Positions 17,033 through 27,099 of a stretch of DNA of 64,000 nucleotides are shown here, piece by piece. Position numbers and translations under genes: made by a program. Within the stretch, counting starts at the first letter, position 1. Each line of letters starts with the position of its first letter. Source of the DNA: Bog-473 sp963726135 (GTDB lineage Bacteria > Actinomycetota > Acidimicrobiia > Acidimicrobiales > RAAP-2); NCBI GenBank assembly GCA_963726135.1, contig CAVSBE010000002.1, positions 248,001-312,000 of the forward strand, given 5' to 3'. The notes beneath the pieces are model-generated. The model worked only from the letters and a program-made list of their open reading frames with translations. It was not told the origin of the DNA and did not search any database.

Positions 17033-17523
17033 GCGTCCAGGCGAGCGGAAGCCGGACGGCGGGACGGAGTAGGTGCGGGGCTCGGGGTGGCACGGCTCCG
17101 TGTGAGCGGCCCGGCCAGGCGAGCGGAAGCCGGACGGTCAGTGGCATCTGGGGGCGCCTCGTACGGCACTTTCGGGGCAGTGCAGACTGGCCCACACGAC
17201 CTTCTGTCAGAGCGTTATCGTTCCGCAATGGCCGAGAGGTACACCTGCTTGGTGCGTCGGTGTAGAAGCGTGGTCGCCTCGGCAGTCCCGGCTCGGATTC
17301 GATCCGAACGAGTGGCTTCGGAATCACCGGAGGCACGGGCGAGCGGCGGTCTGTGGTGCTCTCTACCCATGATCACCCGTCGGCTACGGGGGTTCTGTTT
17401 GCAGAAAATTCAGCTCAAAGTGGGATTGGGGTTCGTTAGATGACTTTCACATATGAACTAACAACACCATAAGCGATGACGGGTCTAGATCCGCTCCCAG
17501 CAGCCCGAAGTGAGGCGTGGACC
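17033..17523. other. Gene-poor spacer with two copies of a short repeat
   Basis: No gene is supported here. The 20-mer GGCGAGCGGAAGCCGGACGG occurs at 17040-17059 and again at 17118-17137. A related copy is at 27705-27722. The rest shows no clear structure. Confidence 0.5.
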
Positions 17524-19440
17524 ATGGAAGTGGGCGGTCCCCCTTTGCGAATGCGACCACCCTGGCTCACGCAAGTCGTTTGGGATTTGATTTTTGGGTT
17601 TGCTCTAGCGGTGCTGACTTGGCCATCGTCACGGAAGGACCTGGTAGTTATCTGGGGACCTGCGGGTTCGTGGCAGTCCGCCCTCGAAATGGCGGTACAC
17701 AACCGCATGGCCTTCGGCACTCAAATCGTGTTCACCTACGGGCCATTGGGGTTCTTGACGACGCAGCAACTCAACTATGGGTCGGCCGCATTTGCCGGTT
17801 TTTTGTTTGGTCTCGTTTTCTTCACAGGAATATTCACAATCTTGATCTGGTCGCTGCGTCGCGCCCTACCACTCTGGGGAGCAGTACCTGTGGCTTATGT
17901 CGTGGGCGCCATGTCCCTTCAGACCGATGGGGGCGTTCCTGAAAGCGTTTACCCGGTGGTACTCATCGTCTGTGTAGCGGCGCTCAGCCGATCCGACGAT
18001 GCACCGGCCCCTAGCTGGGTGTGGGCGGGCCTCGGTGCAGTGGTCAGCATCTTTTCTTTGGTGAAGATCGGCCTCGGCGTTGGCCTCGTCGTGGTCTTGA
18101 TCATTACCGTGGCCTGCCTGCCTCGCGGTCGTTGGCAAGCCGTGAGGGCGCTTGCACTTGGCGCGCTGCCCACTTTCTGTCTGGCCTGGTTTGGCACTGG
18201 GAACGGTTTCCGCAACGTGATGCCGTTTGCACGGTCGTCGGTGGCCATCATCAGCGGGTATGGATCAGCGATGTCAATCGACTACCCGGACTCCTGGTTG
18301 CCAAACCGCACGTTCGCCTATTGGTGGGCTGCGTTCGTCGTGATAGTGATTGGCGCCTTCGCGTTCGCTCACGTTTACAAGATGGCACTACGGGCGCGCA
18401 TCGGAATCGGGCTTATCACGCTCGTCGTGGTGTGGTTGCTCTTCAAGGAAGGTTTTGTCCGCCACGACATTTACCACGACCTCATCTTCTTTGCCGTGGC
18501 ACCGCTGCTTGTTGCGGCATTCGACCTGGGTCGGCGGTTCTGGGCGGTGCTATTGGCAGGGCTATTTGCCCTCTGCGTTGTGACCGGCATCGTAGGCGGA
18601 GAGGTACCTGCGCTCGTCTACCAACCGTGGACGTCGACTCAGAACTTTGTCCAGGAGGCAACCACTCTCGTGTCTCCGGGACAACGAGCCGAAGTCATTG
18701 AAGACTCGCGGAAATACTTGCAGGCCTATTACGGAGTACCGGACCAGATGTTGGCGCTCATGCGTGGCCAGACCGTCGACGTGTCTCCACAAGAGCAAGC
18801 AGCGGCTTGGGCCTATCCTGAGGTTCACTTCGATCCTCTGCCGGTCATCCAAGATTTCGCCGCTTACACGTCGTACCTCGACCAACTGGACCGCTCCTAC
18901 CTGGTGACACCGGAGGCTCCCCGCTTTATTCTGCGGAGCCCAGGTGCTACCGACGGGAGAAATCCGGCCTTCGAGCCGCCCGCTACCCAGCTCGCCATCG
19001 AGTGCCGCTATCGCCAAGTAATGGCCACGACCGCTTGGCAGCTCCTCGCACGAGGTAGCGACCGATGCGGTCCGATGCGGTCCCTCGGGACCGTGACGAC
19101 AGGGTTCAACCATTGGGTGGCGGTACCCAGCGCACCGCCCAGCGACTCGGTCGTCGCCACCTTCCAGCTCTCACTGGGCCTGTCGTGGACGGTGCAAACG
19201 ATTCTCTTCAAACCGCCCAATCTGTTCATGGGCTACAACGACGGAGAGCAGTATTGGCGGTTCGTTGCTGCCACAGCGCCGGACCTGCATGTGTTGCACG
19301 CCGCTTCCACATTGAATTACAGCCCGCCCTTCGTGCCGGTCTCCGTAAGGCGTTTTCGGTTCCTCATCAACGGCAGGAGTGGGAGCCAGTCCGGGATCAG
19401 GGTGTCGTTCTATGAGATCCCAGTTGCCGCCCACCTGTAG
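17524..19440 (+). CDS. Large polytopic membrane protein, function unknown
   Basis: A 638-residue protein with about ten membrane segments in the first 370 residues (for example LIFGFALAVLTWP, FLFGLVFFTGIFTILIW, VGLVVVLIITVACL, ILVVVWLLF-like repeats). A large soluble C-terminal half of about 250 residues follows. The ATG at 17524 has GAGG 8 bases upstream; an in-frame ATG at 17476 is the alternative. Charged loops such as KEGFVRHDIYHD between membrane segments resemble GT39-like surface-glycan proteins, but no family motif is certain. Its C-terminus does not share the Ig-like domain of the genes at 8197 and 24952. Confidence 0.72.
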   Translation: MEVGGPPLRMRPPWLTQVVWDLIFGFALAVLTWPSSRKDLVVIWGPAGSWQSALEMAVHNRMAFGTQIVFTYGPLGFLTTQQLNYGSAAFAGFLFGLVFFTGIFTILIWSLRRALPLWGAVPVAYVVGAMSLQTDGGVPESVYPVVLIVCVAALSRSDDAPAPSWVWAGLGAVVSIFSLVKIGLGVGLVVVLIITVACLPRGRWQAVRALALGALPTFCLAWFGTGNGFRNVMPFARSSVAIISGYGSAMSIDYPDSWLPNRTFAYWWAAFVVIVIGAFAFAHVYKMALRARIGIGLITLVVVWLLFKEGFVRHDIYHDLIFFAVAPLLVAAFDLGRRFWAVLLAGLFALCVVTGIVGGEVPALVYQPWTSTQNFVQEATTLVSPGQRAEVIEDSRKYLQAYYGVPDQMLALMRGQTVDVSPQEQAAAWAYPEVHFDPLPVIQDFAAYTSYLDQLDRSYLVTPEAPRFILRSPGATDGRNPAFEPPATQLAIECRYRQVMATTAWQLLARGSDRCGPMRSLGTVTTGFNHWVAVPSAPPSDSVVATFQLSLGLSWTVQTILFKPPNLFMGYNDGEQYWRFVAATAPDLHVLHAASTLNYSPPFVPVSVRRFRFLINGRSGSQSGIRVSFYEIPVAAHL

Positions 19441-19590
19441 CCACCACCATTCGGCCGACCCAAAGAGTCGGAGCAGCGAGTGCCCGGCAAGGGACGCGGC
19501 CATGGCTCCAGAACCCTCCAGGCTGGCGAGCTGGTCACCCTAGGAACTGTCCTTGAGCTAAACGGACCAACCTGCCCCCGTACGATGCTC

Positions 19591-19887
19591 CTATGGGCTG
19601 TCAAGCCCCAACTTCTGGTGAGGTAGGAGGGCGTACACCTCCCGGGCCACGTAGCGCTTGAGGCACCGGACGGCCTCCTTCTTGGTCAGTCCTTCGTTGG
19701 TGCGCCGCTCGATGTACTCGGTGGTGCGTGGGCCATAGACCATGCGGGTGATCACGCTGTGCCAGAGGGCCGAGTTGGCCTGACGGTCGCCGGAGCGGTT
19801 GAGTCGATGGCGTTCTTGCTTCCCGCTGCTGGCATCGATCGGTGAGGCACCGCACAGATGGGCGAAGGCGGCTTCGCTGATTCGCAT
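19591..19887 (-). pseudogene. IS110-family transposase, C-terminal fragment (second subgroup)
   Basis: Minus-strand reading shows RISEAAFAHLCGASPIDASS, HRLNRSGDRQANSALWHSV and KKEAVRCLKRYVAREVYALL, the C-terminal transposase region of an IS110 subgroup with the GDRQANSAL motif. It is cut at its 5' side by the left end of the IS3 element. It differs in subgroup from the fragments at 10142 and 23941. Confidence 0.82.
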
Positions 19888-20070
19888 TGGGTTCCTTGGA
19901 GGTTCCATACCTTTGAAGCGAGGATGGAACCATGGGATCAGAATAGCAGTCGAAGAGTCCCTCGACGCGTCGCTACACCCCGGCGGAGAAGGAGCAGGCC
20001 ATCCGGCTGGTGCGCCAGCTCCGCAATGACCATCCCCCCGTTGGCCGGACACCTCGAATAGGAGGTAGTC

Positions 20071-20390
20071 ATGCGAACAGTGACCGAAGAGAAAGCTGAG
20101 CCGGCCCGCCGGCGGGGCCGGTATCGAGACAGTTCCGTCGAGACGCTGCGGCCCTGGTGATCGACCAGCGCCGCACGATCGCGGACGTGGCCAGAGAGCT
20201 CGACGTCGTCGAGCAGACCCTGGGCAACTGGGTGCGCCAGGAGCGCATCGACCGGGGCGAGCTCGAGGGGACCACGACCGAGGTCCGCGAGGAGAACGTC
20301 AGGCTGCGCCGGGAGGTGAAGCGCCTGACCATGGAGCGCGACCTGCTCAAACGAAGTGTGGCCTTCTGGGTGAAGGAGCAGGACCGGTGA
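20071..20390 (+). pseudogene. IS3 element A orfA (helix-turn-helix), frameshifted
   Basis: The ATG at 20071 follows an AGGAGG ribosome-binding site. The first frame gives MRTVTEEKAEPARRRGRYRD and soon stops; the remainder continues one base out of frame as FRRDAAALVIDQRRTIADVA. It ends with MERDLLKRSVAFWVKEQD before TGA. This is the typical InsA-like DNA-binding subunit with a C-terminal coiled coil. The 4-base overlap with orfB is preserved. Confidence 0.8.
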
Positions 20391-21279
20391 GCCGCTACCG
20401 GTTCGTCTCCACCGTGAAGGCCGAGGGGTTCCCCGTGGAAGCGGCATGCGAGGTGGCCGAGGTGTCCACCTCGGCGTACTACGAGTGGTTGGCCCGCTCG
20501 GCCGCACCCACCGAGGCGGAGTGGGACGAGGCCCTGGTCATCAATGAGATGCGCCGGGTCCACGACGAGCTCGACGACACCTACGGCAGCCCGCGGATGA
20601 CCGACGAGCTGCGGGACCGGGGGTTCTGCGACAACCACAAGCGCGTCGAACGGCTCATGTCCGAGTACGGCCTCCACGCCCACGACGGCCGGCGCCGCAA
20701 GGTCCGCACCACGATCCCCGACGTGAGCGCCCGCCGCTGCCGGACCTGGTGAAGCGCGACTTCAGCGTCGGCGAGCCTGGAGAGCGCACCTGCGGGGACA
20801 TCACCTACATCCCCACAGGCGAGGGCTGGCTCTACCTGGCCGACGTGCTCGACCTGGGCTCGCGCCGCGTCGTCGGCTACGCCATGGAGGGCCACATGCG
20901 CTCCGAGCTCGTCGAGGCCGCTCTGGAGAGGGCCGTGGCGACCCGGGACGGAGACGTGGTGGGCATGGTGTTCCACCACGACCGCGGTTCTCAATACATG
21001 GGGCAGGACTTCCGGGCGCTGTGCGAGAAGCACCACATCGCCCAGTCGGTCGGCCGCATCGGGTCGTCCCAGGACAACGCCGCGGCGGAGTCGTTCTGGG
21101 CGACGCTCAAGCGCGAGCTGGTGCACCGGTGCCGATTCGCCACGCGCGGCGAGGCCCGTCGGGCGATCATCGTCTGGATCAACCACTACAACGTGCTACG
21201 GCGTCACTCCTCCATCGGCAACGTATCGCCGATCGAGTGGGAGCTACGCTGCGCACGCCGTCACCTTCAAGCTGCATAA
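20387..21279 (+). pseudogene. IS3 element A orfB (DDE integrase), frameshifted
   Basis: The first part (MSRYRFVSTVKAEGFPVEAA ... DDTYGSPRMTDELR) ends in a spurious stop at 20752. The catalytic part continues in another frame with LVKRDFSVGEPGERTCGDIT, which contains the first Asp. It then has VFHHDRGSQYMGQDF with the second Asp and AAAESFWATLKRELVH with the Glu. One indel at about 20730 separates the parts. All three catalytic residues remain, so inactivation is by frameshift only. Confidence 0.82.
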
Positions 21280-22148
21280 CCATGTGTCCGGCTGACGGGG
21301 GGAAGGCCAGCAAGGAGCTCGGCACCGACCAGGGCGCCGTCGCCGGGTGGCCAGCCAGCTCGGCTACGGGGTCGAGTCGGTGCGGTCCTGGGTCAAGCAG
21401 GCTGACATCGACGAGGGCGTGAGCCCGGGGACGACATCCGCCGATGCCGATCGGATCAAGGCCCTCGAGCAGGAGAATCGCGAGCTCAAGCGGGCCAACG
21501 AGATCCTGCGCCGGGCCTCGGCTTTCTTCGCGGCGGAGCTCGACCGCCCACAGAAGTGATCGTCGCCTTCATCGACGAGAACCGCAGCGAACTCGGAGTC
21601 GAGCCCATCTGTGACGCCCTGCAGGTGGCTCCGAGCACCTACTACGCCGCCAGGAAGCGGGCGCCGTCGGCCCGGGCCATGCGCGACGTGGTGATGCTGC
21701 CCGATCTTGGTCGCCCTCTGGAAGGCCAACTACTCGGTCTATGGCGCCGACAAGCTCTGGAAGGCGGCGCGCAGGGCCGGCCACGACATCGGCCGGGACC
21801 AGGTGGCCCGCCTGATGCGACAGGCCGGCATCCGGGGGATCAAGCGGGGACGCCGGATCATCACGACGCGCCACGATGACAGCGCCCTCGCTCGCCGGAC
21901 CTGGTCAAGCGCAACTTCACCGCGTCGGCCCCCAACCAGCTCTGGGTGACGGACCTGACCTACGTCCCGACGTGGTCGGACGTGGCCTACGTCTGCTTCA
22001 TCGTCGACGCCTTCTCCCGCATGATCGTCGGCTGGCGGGTGGCGTCGACATGCGCACCGACATGGTCCTCGATGCCCTCGAGATGTCCCGTTGGTCGAGG
22101 GGCACCCGTCTCGAAGGGTTGGTGACGCATTCGGACGCCGGCAGTCAA

Positions 22149-23598
22149 GGTGGAATCAACTGGTCGTCGCAACACCTCGATCATGGAGGTGTGCGGTGCG
22201 CAAGAAGAACAGACAGAAAGAGATTCGCCTGTATCGGGGGCATATGCCTTCGCCCGGGCGACTGGCATTGCGTGGCGAGAGGACAGAGTCAAGTTCTGGG
22301 CCGCCATCGCTCGCGGCCTGAAGACGGAGGATGGAAGGTGTCGAGGCGGGCGTCTCATCCCCCGTCGCGTACCGGTGGTTCCGCCACGCTGGTGGTGTGA
22401 ACCCGTGCCTTCCCCAGACAGTGACCGGCCGCTACTCATCATTCGCCGAGCGAGAGGACATTGCCATCTGGCGTGCGCAAAAGCTCGGTGTACGTGAGAT
22501 TGCCCGGCGCCTCGGTCGGCATCCGTCGACGATCTCGAGGGAGCTGCGCCGCAACGCGTCGACTCGGGCATACCCGCAGGACTACAGAGCATCGACAGCC
22601 CAGTGGCATGCCGAGCGCCGGGCTCGCCGCCCGAAGGTGGCCAAGCTGGTCACCAATGATTTGCTGCGTGACTACGTTCAGGAGCGATTGTCCGCCGTGG
22701 CGAGAACCTCCGATGGCCGGCTGATCGGTCCACCTGGTCCGAAATGGAACGGGAAAGGCAAACCCCACCGTGCGGATCGCCGCTGGGTGAAGGCCTGGAG
22801 TCCCGAACAGATCTCCAAGCGCCTCAGGGTCGATTTCCCCGATGATGAGTCAATGCGGATCAGCCACGAGGCGATCTACCAGGCCCTCTTCGTCCAGAGC
22901 CGTGGTGCCCTCAAACGCGGGCTGGTGGCCTGCTTGCGCACCGGGCGGGCCTTACGGGTTCCACGTTCACGCACCCGTCAGAAGGCCTGGGGCCACGTCA
23001 GCCCGGAGGTGATGATCAGCGAACGCCCGGCCGAAGCCGACGACCGTGCGATCCCAGGACACCGGGAAGGCGACCTCCTCATCGGGCTGGAACGCTCTGC
23101 GATCGGGACTCTGGTCGAGCGAACCACGAGGTTCACGATGCTCGTCCCTACCTCGCGAGGAGGGCTATCACCACAAGCACACCCCAAAGAACGGACCGGC
23201 GCTGGCCGGCTACGGAGCAATCACCATGAAGAACGCGCTCGCGGCCACCATGACAACGCTGCCCGAACAGCTCCGTCGATCCTTGACCCGGGATCGTGGC
23301 AAGGAGCTCTCAGCACACGCTGAGTTCAAGGTCGAAACAGGAATCCCGGTCTACTTTGCCGACCGGCGGAGTCCCTGGCAGCGGGGCAGCAACGAGAACA
23401 CGAATGGATTGCTTCGTCAGTACTTCCCCAAGGGCACTGATCTCTCTCGATGGAACACGGAGGACATCGAATCGGTTGCCACCGCACTCAATGGTCGACC
23501 TCGCAAGACGCTCGGTTGGAAGACACCCGCTGAAGCGCTCAACGAACATCTACTCTTGACCTAACAAGCCGGTGTTGCTTCGATCGATTGAATCCGGA
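22149..23598 (+). mobile_element. IS30-family element inserted in IS3 element B
   Basis: The left end reads GGTGGAATCAACTGGTCGTC; the reverse complement of the right end reads TCCGGATTCAATCGATCGAA. Both continue into GCAACACC, giving about 19 of 28 matching positions. CAA is found on both sides (22146-22148 and 23599-23601), consistent with a short IS30 target duplication. Removing the element joins THSDAGSQ to YRMNSIRYGERLRE of the IS3 transposase. Confidence 0.82.
22200..23564 (+). pseudogene. IS30-family transposase, two frameshifts
   Basis: Homology starts near RATGIAWREDRVKFWAAIAR and shifts frame at about 22335. It then runs through SFAEREDIAIWRAQKLGVRE, LGRHPSTISRELRRNAS (helix-turn-helix) and HREGDLLIGLERSAIGTLVE (first catalytic Asp). 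After a second shift at about 23155 it continues with LTRDRGKELSAHAEF (second Asp) and NENTNGLLRQYFPKG (Glu). It stops at 23564. The usual Trp before DRGKE is Arg. The protein cannot be made intact. Confidence 0.85.
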
Positions 23599-23940
23599 CA
23601 ATATCGCATGAATTCGATACGGCGAGCGACTGAGAGAGATCGGCGCAGTGCCCTCCATCGGAAGCGTCGGTGACTCCTACGACAACGCTCGCCGAAGCCG
23701 TCAACGCCCTCTACAAGTCAGAGCTCATCCGCGGACTGAACCAGGGACTCTGGAAGTGCGTCGAGGACGTCGAACTGGCCACGCTCGGCTGGGTGCACTG
23801 GCACAACACTGACCGGCTGCACGGCTATCTCAACGACGTGCCGCCGTTTGAGTTCGAGGCGGCCTACGCTGCCCAACAAGCCGACCAGGAGCTGGTTGGA
23901 ATCCAATAAACCGAGCCTCCATCAAACCCAGGGTGAATCA

Positions 23941-24425
23941 TTCCGCCTGGTGAGAGGTCGGCCAGGGCGTTGTGGAGCCGGCAGATCGAACCGGGCTCGC
24001 ATCCGACCCAGGTCATGGTTGCGCTTGGCCAAGAGCCGCATGATCTCGGTGTGGTCGGCCAGCCTCGACCTGGCGGAGAGCAGCCAGAGCGCAGGGCAGC
24101 CACTGCGACGGAGAGCGCGTCGTTGGGATCGTTCTTGTCCGAGCGACCCCGTGCCGAGCACGCGGACCCTCGAGGCCAAGGTCGGCGGGACATCGACGAC
24201 GTGCTCACCGGCATCGACGAGTTGTTGGGCCAGCAGATAGCCCAGACCGCCGGCCGACTCGATGGCCCAGGTCCGCTTCTCGAACGGCTCAGCCCAGGCG
24301 AGGAGCTTGGCCGTCTGCTGGCGGGTCGCCCGCACGGTGACGTTGGCCACCTCACGTTCATCGCCGCAGATGGCCACCGCGGTGTGACTCTGCTTGTGGG
24401 GATCCACCCCGATGATCACTGTCAT
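23941..24425 (-). pseudogene. IS110-family transposase, N-terminal fragment
   Basis: From ATG 24425, preceded by GGAGG, the frame reads MTVIIGVDPHKQSHTAVAI and RTWAIESAGGLGYLLAQQLV, the RuvC-like N-terminal domain with the DPHK aspartate. After a shift it reads RSDKNDPNDALSVAVAALRS (further DEDD residues), then shifts again twice before ending at ALADLSPGG at the border of IS3 element B. The C-terminal domain is missing. This N-terminus belongs to the subgroup whose C-terminus looks like 10142-10483. Confidence 0.83.
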
Positions 24426-24951
24426 GAGCACCTCCTGGTCGGTTGATGGCAACCGCGAGGGCACTCCTGATTCGGATCTGGTGCACACTCCTCTTTTGAG
24501 CCACATCGCGGCGAGATCCAGACGGGAGGCACTTCGAAAGAAAGCCAACCGGACTGACCGGCGGCAGGCACAAAGAGAGCCGCCCCGTCAGGACCTCTAA
24601 ACGCTACGGATCAGCCGCAGGGTCTGCTCAGAGTCTCAATCAGGCACATATGGGCTAGAAGCAGCATCTTTTCAGGTGGGAGGGCATCATTGACGGGTGG
24701 CTAATGATGATGTCGATTCGGCCATCATCTGGGAAGACGAGGTCACTGCGCTCGGGGCTGTTGGGAGAACGTGACCTCGAATAGCATCCCCGTCGCCATC
24801 GCCGCAAGCTCTGGCTTTGGTTTCGATCTCGCACATTCAGTTCATCCGGTGAGTAGCTTCGAAGCCAGAGCTTTTGTGCACTTGCTGGATGGTTGTTGTA
24901 CGACGAACGGACATTTTTCCATCAGGAAGTAGCGGATACGGAGACTCCGCG
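24426..24951. other. Spacer without a recognised gene
   Basis: This 526-base stretch holds the upstream region of the IS110 remnant and the leader of the membrane-protein pseudogene. I see no gene, repeat or RNA in it. Confidence 0.4.
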
Positions 24952-27099
24952 ATGAGGGACCACCTTATGGTCGCTAATCAAACGGTGGCCCCTTCAACGG
25001 CAATCGATCTGGTCCAACGCGCACTTCTACTCTGCGACGCGTTATTGTCGTCGATTGTTGTCATCGGCAGTTACCTGTTGATTGGTTTCTTGGTGTTCTG
25101 GCCGATATTCAAAGGATTCTCGCAGCAGTATTTTGCGAATGAGCCGGACTATGAACTGGCCTTGTGGTACCTGGCATGGATGCCTCATGCACTCGGACTC
25201 GGACTCAATCATTTTTTCAGCAACGCCATCTTCGCGCCTGATGGTGTCAATCTGAGTGCGAACGCAGCGGCTCCGTTGTTCGGTCTCGCCACCACTCCGC
25301 TTGCTTGGCTGAGCCCGGTCGCAAAGGTAAAGCTGCTGATCGTATTGGCCATGCCAGTGTCCGCAACTGCGGCGTTCTGCGTGCTGCGCAAATGGCAGGT
25401 GTGGCTCCGGCGGCTGCACTCGGTGGTCTCATCTATGGCTTCTCGCCCTACATGGTGGGTCAGAGCCTCGCCCACCCTTCCCTGCAGCTTCGTTCGCTGC
25501 CACCGTTTATCGCCTTGACGATCGCTTCATCGTCGAGCGTCGAGAGTCGCCTCGGCGCCTGGGCGTCCAGCTCGGTGCTTCTCGTGACCGCCGAGTACCT
25601 CATCTCTCCTGAGGTGCTGCGCTTCCGTCATGATCTGTGTGATCGTGGCGCTCGCATGCATCGCGATTCGTCGTCGTGGGAACGTCTCCCAGTTGATACG
25701 GGCCCTTGCGGTGCCGGTGGGAGTTTCTCTGCTTCTGGCCGCCGTGGTCTTGGTGTACCCCGTTTGGATGCTGCTGGCAGGACCCCAACATTTCACAGGT
25801 CCAACTAGAGGCACAGTACAGATCTATTACAACGACCTGCTGAACTCTGTGGTCCCTGGCCCCATGCAAAGAGTCTCTCTGGGGATGGGGTCGACTGGTG
25901 CCCGCCTGCTTAGTGGGGACACAGTCGAGACCGGCGGCTATATCGGTGTGCCGGTCTTGATCCTTACTTGCTACCTCTCCTGGCGGTCTCGTCGTAGCCC
26001 GCGCACTCAGTTGGCAGTGATTCTCTTACTTGTTGCTGCCGTGCTCGGCCTCGGACCTCATCTCGCCGTTGATGGGCGGCTAAGTCAGATTCCCCTCCCC
26101 TTCTTGATGCTGGATCACCTCCCACTGCTCGAAAACCTCCTGCCAGCGCGCATGGCTCTCGAAGTAGGAGCCTTCCTCGCGGCCTTGATCGCATTCGGGC
26201 TGGATGACATGCACAGGGATCCCGCAGGCATCGCAGAGCCGGGAAGGAGGAGGAGGAGGAGCGCCATTCTCACAGCCGTCACCCTGGCTGTCCTCGTGGT
26301 CACCTGGCTGCCACAGTGGCCCTATGTCAGGTCTCAGACCGTGAACATGCCAGCGGTCGTCGCCCGGGCCGTTCCTCCCGGAGACCCGGTCGTCCTCACC
26401 TATCCGTTTCCCACAGTGGTGATCGGAATGCAGGCGATGATGTGGCAAGCGGAGGATGACTTCAAGTTCCGTCTCATCGGAGGCTACTCGTATCATCCGA
26501 CTTCTAGTGGCGCTCCGTACCCGAGTCTCATGAGGCCATCGGAGGTGCAGCAGTTTCTCACCGCAAGCAGCGGTTGTCCCCTCTGCGGGTCCGCCATGCC
26601 AGTCAGTCCGCAGGTGGTCGCTTCCACAAGGACCTTCTTGTCCAGATACCACGTTCGGATGGTAGTCGTCGATCGATCAGTGGGTAACAGCGGTCCGGTG
26701 ATGGAACTGTTCAACGATGCTCTCGGCCACCCCAAGATTTCGGTTGACCATTTCGCGGTGTGGGTTGACTGGCATGGTGTACCGAAACACCAAGTCTTCC
26801 CTGACCTCATAACGAAGGTGCTGACGCCCGCGAACGGTGTCACGCTGTCGGGTGCCGCGCTCCTCGATGCCACTGCGACGGACTATCTCCGCGTCATCAA
26901 GGTCGTGTTCCTTCTTACCGACACAAGTCACTACGCCGACATGATTGCCGTCGCTCATTTGACACCTTTTGGATGAATCGCAAGGTGGGATACGAACAGT
27001 ATTCCCTCGGGGACCTACTCACTACAAAGCCTCGCTCATGACAGCGGAGGGAGAACCGCATACAGCCGAGGCATCAGCATCACAGTGCACAATCGATAA
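24952..27099 (+). pseudogene. Large membrane protein with C-terminal Ig-like domain, broken
   Basis: A protein of about 715 codons can be followed through three lesions. It starts MRDHLMVANQTVAPSTAIDL with membrane segments. It shifts frame at about 25400 to PAAALGGLIYGFSPYMVGQS and VTAEYLISPEVL. It returns to the first frame at about 25618 with MICVIVALACIAIRR and continues through several membrane segments and SRYHVRMVVVDRSVGNSG. A TGA at 26974-26976 stands where Trp is expected; beyond it the same frame continues IARWDTNSIPSGTYSLQSLA to a stop at 27097. The architecture matches GT39/YfhO-like surface proteins, and the tail matches the gene at 8197. Confidence 0.78.

Larger units (their letters stand above)
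20033..21303 (+). mobile_element. IS3-family element A, inserted in element B
   Basis: The ends are inverted repeats: the left end reads TCCCCCCGTTGGCCGGACA, and the reverse complement of the right end reads TCCCCCCGTCAGCCGGACA. The element carries orfA and orfB in the usual overlapping order. It lies between RQLR and KELGTD of the orfA of element B, so it arrived later. I see no clear target duplication. Confidence 0.78.
19956..23909 (+). pseudogene. IS3 element B transposase (orfA/orfB), fragmented
   Basis: OrfA ends RASAFFAAELDRPQK. OrfB begins at ATG 21556 (MIVAFIDENRSELGVEPICD) and continues in other frames with YSVYGADKLWKAARRAGHD and APNQLWVTDLTYVPTW (first catalytic Asp). It then has VTHSDAGSQ (second Asp) and, after the IS30 insertion, SIGSVGDSYDNA and a shifted LAEAVNALYKSELIRG (catalytic Glu). 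At least five frameshifts plus two insertions inactivate it. The element belongs to the IS3 family, probably the IS51/IS407-like group. Confidence 0.8.
19899..23940 (+). mobile_element. IS3-family element B, interrupted by two other IS
   Basis: Pieces of one IS3-family element are scattered in order: the orfA N-terminus (RRYTPAEKEQAIRLVRQLR, about 19956-20020), the rest of orfA (LGYGVESVRSWVKQADIDEG, from about 21355), orfB up to THSDAGSQ (about 22148), and the orfB C-terminus from 23602 to the stop at 23909. The gaps are filled by IS3 element A (20033-21303) and an IS30 element (22149-23598). Outer ends are approximate (placed at the junctions with IS110 sequence on both sides). Confidence 0.75.

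Noticed and set aside
19591..24425. One single IS110 element split only by the IS3 nest.
   Set aside because: The left fragment (GDRQANSAL type) and the right N-terminus (DPHKQSHTAVAI type) belong to different IS110 subgroups and about 100 residues would be missing.
11262..26976. TGA read as Trp (recoding) in several genes.
   Set aside because: TGA is the normal stop of many intact genes in the window, and the WhiB gene also has a TAG; ordinary nonsense mutations explain the cases.
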